Source of the DNA: Sandaracinus sp.
Lineage (GTDB): Bacteria; Myxococcota_A; Polyangia; Polyangiales; Houyiibacteriaceae
Direction of reading: 5' to 3'
DNA: 55,289 nucleotides
Assembly: GCA_002699025.1 (NCBI GenBank)
Contig: PABA01000106.1
Coordinates: 1-55,289, forward strand
How positions within the stretch are numbered: the stretch's first letter is position 1; each line of letters opens with the position of its first letter. This document shows positions 52,311 through 55,289 of this stretch, piece after piece. The notes below the pieces were generated by a model that was not told where the DNA came from, ran no database searches, and saw only the letters and a program-made list of their open reading frames with translations. Position numbers and translations under genes: made by a program.

Positions 52311-54602
52311 TCAGACGGGCTTCTCTTCGTCCGGCTTCTCGACGGGGGCGACGACCGTGGTGGCCGTCTTCGTGCCCTTCGTCGGGCGGTGGCGCACCGG
52401 GCGCACGATGAAGGGGCGCTCGGCGCGGACACGGGCCTGGGCCTCGGCCTCGGCGGCGCTCGCCAGGTCGAGGAAGCGGAGCTGGCTGCGCACCTGCTCG
52501 TCGAGGTTCTCCGGCGTCGGCACCTTCTCGTAGTGCCCGTCGGCGCGGAGCTCGCGGGCCTTCACGTTGTCCTCGAGGGCGATGCCGAGGACCTCGTGGA
52601 TGACGCGCTTGCGGAGGCCGTCGTCCTCGATGGGGAACATCACCTCGACGCGGCGGTGGAAGTTCCGCGGCATCCAGTCGGCGCTGGCGCCGAAGACGAG
52701 CTGCCGGCCGCCGGCCTCGAAGTAGTAGATGCGGTGGTGCTCGAGGAAGCGGTCGACGATGGAGCGGACGCGGATGTTCTCGCTGATGCCCGGCAGCCCG
52801 GCCCGGAGGCAGCAGATGCCGCGGACGATGAGGTCGATCTGCACGCCCGCCTGGGAGGCCCGGTAGAGCGCCTGGATGACGTCCGGGTCCTGGAGCGAGT
52901 TCATCTTGGCGATGATGCGCGCGGGCTTGCCGGCGCGGGCGTAGGCGGCCTCGCGCTCGATCATGCCGAGCGTGGTCTCGTGGAGGCCGAGGGGCGCGGC
53001 GATGAGCTTGCGCCACTCGCGGGGCGGCGTGCAGCTCGTGAGGAGGTTGAAGAGGGCGGTGGCGTCGTGGCCGAAGTCCGGGCGCGCCGTGAAGAGGCTG
53101 AGGTCCGTGTAGAGCTTGGCCGTCTTCGGGTTGTAGTTGCCCGTGCCGAGGTGGACGTAGCGGCGGAGGCGCCCGTCGCCCTCGCGGCGGACGACCAGGC
53201 TGACCTTGCAGTGGGTCTTGAGGCCGACGAGGCCGTAGACCACGTGGACGCCCGACTCCTCGAGGCGGCGCGCCCAGTGGATGTTGTTCTCCTCGTCGAA
53301 GCGGGCCTTGATCTCGACGAGCGCGGCGACCTGCTTGCCGTTCTCGGCGGCGCGGGTGAGGGCCTTGACGATCGGGCTGTCGCCACTGGTGCGGTAGAGG
53401 GTCTGCTTGATCGCGAGGACGTCGGGGTCGACGGCGGCGCGCTCGAGCATGGCGACGACCGGGTCGAAGCTCTCGTAGGGGTGGTGGAGGAGGACGTCGC
53501 GCTCGCGGATGACCTCGAAGACGTCCTCCTCGCCGAGGAAGGCCGGCGGCTCGGCGGGGGTGAAGGGGACGTCGTGGAGGTCGGCGCGGTGCCGGAGGCC
53601 CTGGGCGAGGTCACCGAGGTCCGGCATGGAGAGGGGGGCGTCGACCTGGAAGACGAACTGGGAGTCGACGCGGAGCGCCTCCTGGAGGACGGCGACGGCG
53701 CCGGGGGCGCAGCTCGAGCTGACCTCGAGGGCGACGGCGTTGCCGCGATCGCGGCGGCGGACCTCCTCGCGGATGACCTCGAGGAGATCCTCGGCCTCCT
53801 CCTCGTCGATGGAGAGGTCGTGGTTCCGGATGACGCGGAAGGGCCAGGCGCCGCGCTGGTGGAAGCCGCGGAAGAGCTCGCCGGCGTTCTCGGCGATGAC
53901 GTCGTCGAGGAGGACGTAGTTGGCGACGGCGCCGGCGTCGTCCTTGACGGGGATGAGGCGCGGGAGGACGGCCGGGACCTGGACGACGGCGAAGGCGGGC
54001 TCGCCCTCCTCCTCGCCGGCGAGCATGACGACCAGATGGAGCCGCTTGTTGGGGACGTGCGGGAAGGGGTGGCCCGGGTCCAGGGCGAGGGGGGTCAGGA
54101 TCGGATAGACCTGCTCCTGGAAGTAGCGGCGGAGGCGCTTCTGCTCCTGGGCGTCGAGCTCGCGCGGCTTGCGGAGGACGACGCCCTCGTCCTCGAGGGC
54201 CGGGAGGAGCTGGCCGAGGAAGGTCTCGGACATCTCGTCGACCATGCGCTCGACGCGCTTGGCGATGGCGGAGAGCTGCTCGGCGGGCGTCATGCCGTCG
54301 GCCGGGGTGTCGGAGACGCCCTCGCTGCGCTGTTCGAGGAGGCCGGCGACGCGGACCATCTGGAACTCGTCCAGGTTGGACTGGACGATGGTGAGGAACT
54401 TGAGGCGCTCGAGGAGGGGGACCGAAGGGTCGCGGGCCTCGTCGAGGACGCGCTGGTTGAACTCGAGCCAGGAGAGCTCGCGGTTGATGAAGAGCTCGGG
54501 GCGGTCGAGGTCGACGGGGAGGGCGCCGGCGGCCGGGGCCTGCTGCGTGTCGGCGGTCGTCTCGTCGTCCGTGGTCCGCTCTTCGGGCGTGGCGCCGTCC
54601 AT
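52311..54602 (-). CDS. ppk1: Polyphosphate kinase 1
   Basis: A 763-residue PPK1, which reversibly makes polyphosphate from ATP. The N-terminal domain has FINRELSWLEFNQRVLDEAR. The catalytic region has HHPYESFDPVV, the autophosphorylated His in LKTHCKVSLVVRR, VHLGTGNYNPKTAKLYTDLS, GICCLRAG, and the second essential His in FLEHHRIYYFE. A 25-residue acidic, disordered N-terminus precedes the fold. The extended C-terminal tail (RPVRHRPTKGTKTATTVVAP) is not part of the core. On this strand TTGACG lies 32 nt upstream of the ATG, without a good -10 box. Copy 2 of the dispersed repeat begins 50 bp upstream. Convergent with the hybrid kinase. The 245-bp gap between them holds no gene that I can see. 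Confidence 0.96.
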   Translation of the reverse strand: MDGATPEERTTDDETTADTQQAPAAGALPVDLDRPELFINRELSWLEFNQRVLDEARDPSVPLLERLKFLTIVQSNLDEFQMVRVAGLLEQRSEGVSDTPADGMTPAEQLSAIAKRVERMVDEMSETFLGQLLPALEDEGVVLRKPRELDAQEQKRLRRYFQEQVYPILTPLALDPGHPFPHVPNKRLHLVVMLAGEEEGEPAFAVVQVPAVLPRLIPVKDDAGAVANYVLLDDVIAENAGELFRGFHQRGAWPFRVIRNHDLSIDEEEAEDLLEVIREEVRRRDRGNAVALEVSSSCAPGAVAVLQEALRVDSQFVFQVDAPLSMPDLGDLAQGLRHRADLHDVPFTPAEPPAFLGEEDVFEVIRERDVLLHHPYESFDPVVAMLERAAVDPDVLAIKQTLYRTSGDSPIVKALTRAAENGKQVAALVEIKARFDEENNIHWARRLEESGVHVVYGLVGLKTHCKVSLVVRREGDGRLRRYVHLGTGNYNPKTAKLYTDLSLFTARPDFGHDATALFNLLTSCTPPREWRKLIAAPLGLHETTLGMIEREAAYARAGKPARIIAKMNSLQDPDVIQALYRASQAGVQIDLIVRGICCLRAGLPGISENIRVRSIVDRFLEHHRIYYFEAGGRQLVFGASADWMPRNFHRRVEVMFPIEDDGLRKRVIHEVLGIALEDNVKARELRADGHYEKVPTPENLDEQVRSQLRFLDLASAAEAEAQARVRAERPFIVRPVRHRPTKGTKTATTVVAPVEKPDEEKPV

Positions 54603-54651
54603 GGAAACCGTTGTGGCGCCGGTGACGCCACCCCGTCAAGCGACACCCACA

Positions 54652-55289
54652 ACCCGTGCCGAAGACCCGTGCCCGTGCCGAAGACCCGTGCCCCTGCCCT
54701 TGCCCGTGCCCCTGCTCGCCGGTCTCCAGGGGCGTCGGGTCTGCCGAGTGGTCTGCGTGTCGAGCTGAGTACGTCGGGCACGGGGGGAGGGGACGGGCCC
54801 CGCGGGACCCCGCTCCGGCTCACCGTCAGCGTGCGCTGACGGTTCCGCCTCCGCTCCGAAGCTCGCCCAGGACGTCGGCTTCGCCGCCGCCCTGGACGAC
54901 TTCTATGGTCCCGCGGGGCCCGTCCCCTCCCCCCTCCGTGGTCCAAGTGGCCGGCGCGGAGAGTGAGTGGCTTGGGGGCGATGGAGGTGCCGTGAACCGA
55001 CGCCACGCGACGATACGGGCCCGTCGAAGCCGCTGACGGCGTTGCGCTCCCTCGACGTAGCGCTGCTACTCCTTCGGTCGTGCGCCTTGCCAGCGACTCC
55101 GACGACCTCCGTCTCGTTCGCGCGTCGTCGGCCCCCGGCACCTCGCCGCCTCGTCGATAGCCGAAGAGACGACGAGCCCTGGCCCCTCCTCCCCGTGATC
55201 CTCTCGGCCCCGTCCGGCTTCGCCGTCCGCGGCCTTCGCGTGTCCGAGGAGATCCCGATGCGGGGAGCGCGCGCCGCTTCGCGTCGCCC
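54652..55289. repeat. Dispersed structured repeat, copy 2 (continues past the window end)
   Basis: Same orientation and order of parts as copy 1 (2667-3123): CCCGTG-type hexamers, the conserved 60-nt segment, the perfect 28-bp inverted repeat (54782-54809 with 54907-54934), the GAGTGAGTGGC segment and the terminal stem (55150-55156 with 55170-55176). An extra segment of about 165 nt (about 54979-55143) is present that copy 1 lacks. The inner hairpin (54822-54830 with 54835-54843, GTGC loop) lies at the same offset as in copy 1 but with unrelated sequence. The match still holds at the last base of the window. Confidence 0.85.

Noticed and set aside
54603-54651. Promoter of ppk1
   Set aside because: TTGACG is present on the minus strand, but nothing resembling a -10 box lies 16-18 nt away.

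Overview
The window is very GC-rich, dense in long genes, and reads as chromosomal DNA of a myxobacterium, most likely a Sandaracinaceae/Polyangiales-type Myxococcota. The evidence is three secreted proteins ending in the MYXO-CTERM sorting tail (Gly/Cys motif, hydrophobic helix, Arg cluster), myxobacterial Cys-rich repeats, many Asp/Ala-linker lipoproteins, a eukaryote-like Ser/Thr kinase with a helical-repeat front end, and hybrid histidine kinases. I saw no rRNA, tRNA, CRISPR array, phage or transposase gene.

Layout. 1-3735: the tail of a PPC-domain protein with a strong terminator, a Ser/Thr kinase with a degenerate second kinase-like domain, then about 1.1 kb of non-coding repeats. 3736-7540: a lipoprotein alpha-amylase, a FosA-type protein and an acyl-CoA ligase. 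7723-20872: an envelope cluster of a beta-barrel protein, a lectin-headed thrombospondin-repeat MYXO-CTERM protein, an OmpA-family barrel protein and two more thrombospondin-repeat MYXO-CTERM proteins, with a small pyrophosphatase-like gene between the last two. 21131-27598: a DJ-1/isonitrile-hydratase-like enzyme divergent from a WYL-type regulator, an L-domain lipoprotein, an aldehyde dehydrogenase and a hybrid histidine kinase with a LOV-like domain lacking the photoactive Cys. 27866-38664: a polyhydroxyalkanoate (PHA) locus. 38748-54602: repeat-rich, membrane and housekeeping genes (hrpB, ettA, a hybrid kinase with two receivers, ppk1). 54603-55289: a second copy of the dispersed repeat seen at 2667-3123.

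How the parts fit. In the PHA locus a PhaR-type repressor gene, a phasin-like gene and a reductase run leftward. An eight-gene, nearly gap-free operon runs rightward: lipoprotein, alpha/beta-hydrolase lipoprotein, outer-membrane barrel, second lipoprotein, small PhaE-like subunit, acyl-CoA ligase, class III PhaC, secreted depolymerase-like esterase. The phasin promoter and the promoter of the rightward operon share the same design: a 15-bp dyad, 8 bp, then a TTGACA -35 box. This predicts one PhaR regulon covering polymer synthesis and a set of cell-surface genes.

In the envelope cluster, an OmpA-domain barrel protein lies next to a MYXO-CTERM receptor-like protein with a lectin-like head and Cys-rich stalk. 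This recalls the TraA/TraB outer-membrane-exchange pair of Myxococcus xanthus, but with a thrombospondin C-terminal-type head and calcium-binding repeats.

The most unusual non-coding signal is the dispersed repeat. Its two copies lie directly 5' of the kinase gene and of ppk1. Both keep a perfect 28-bp inverted repeat, and an internal hairpin of identical geometry but different sequence sits at the same offset in each.
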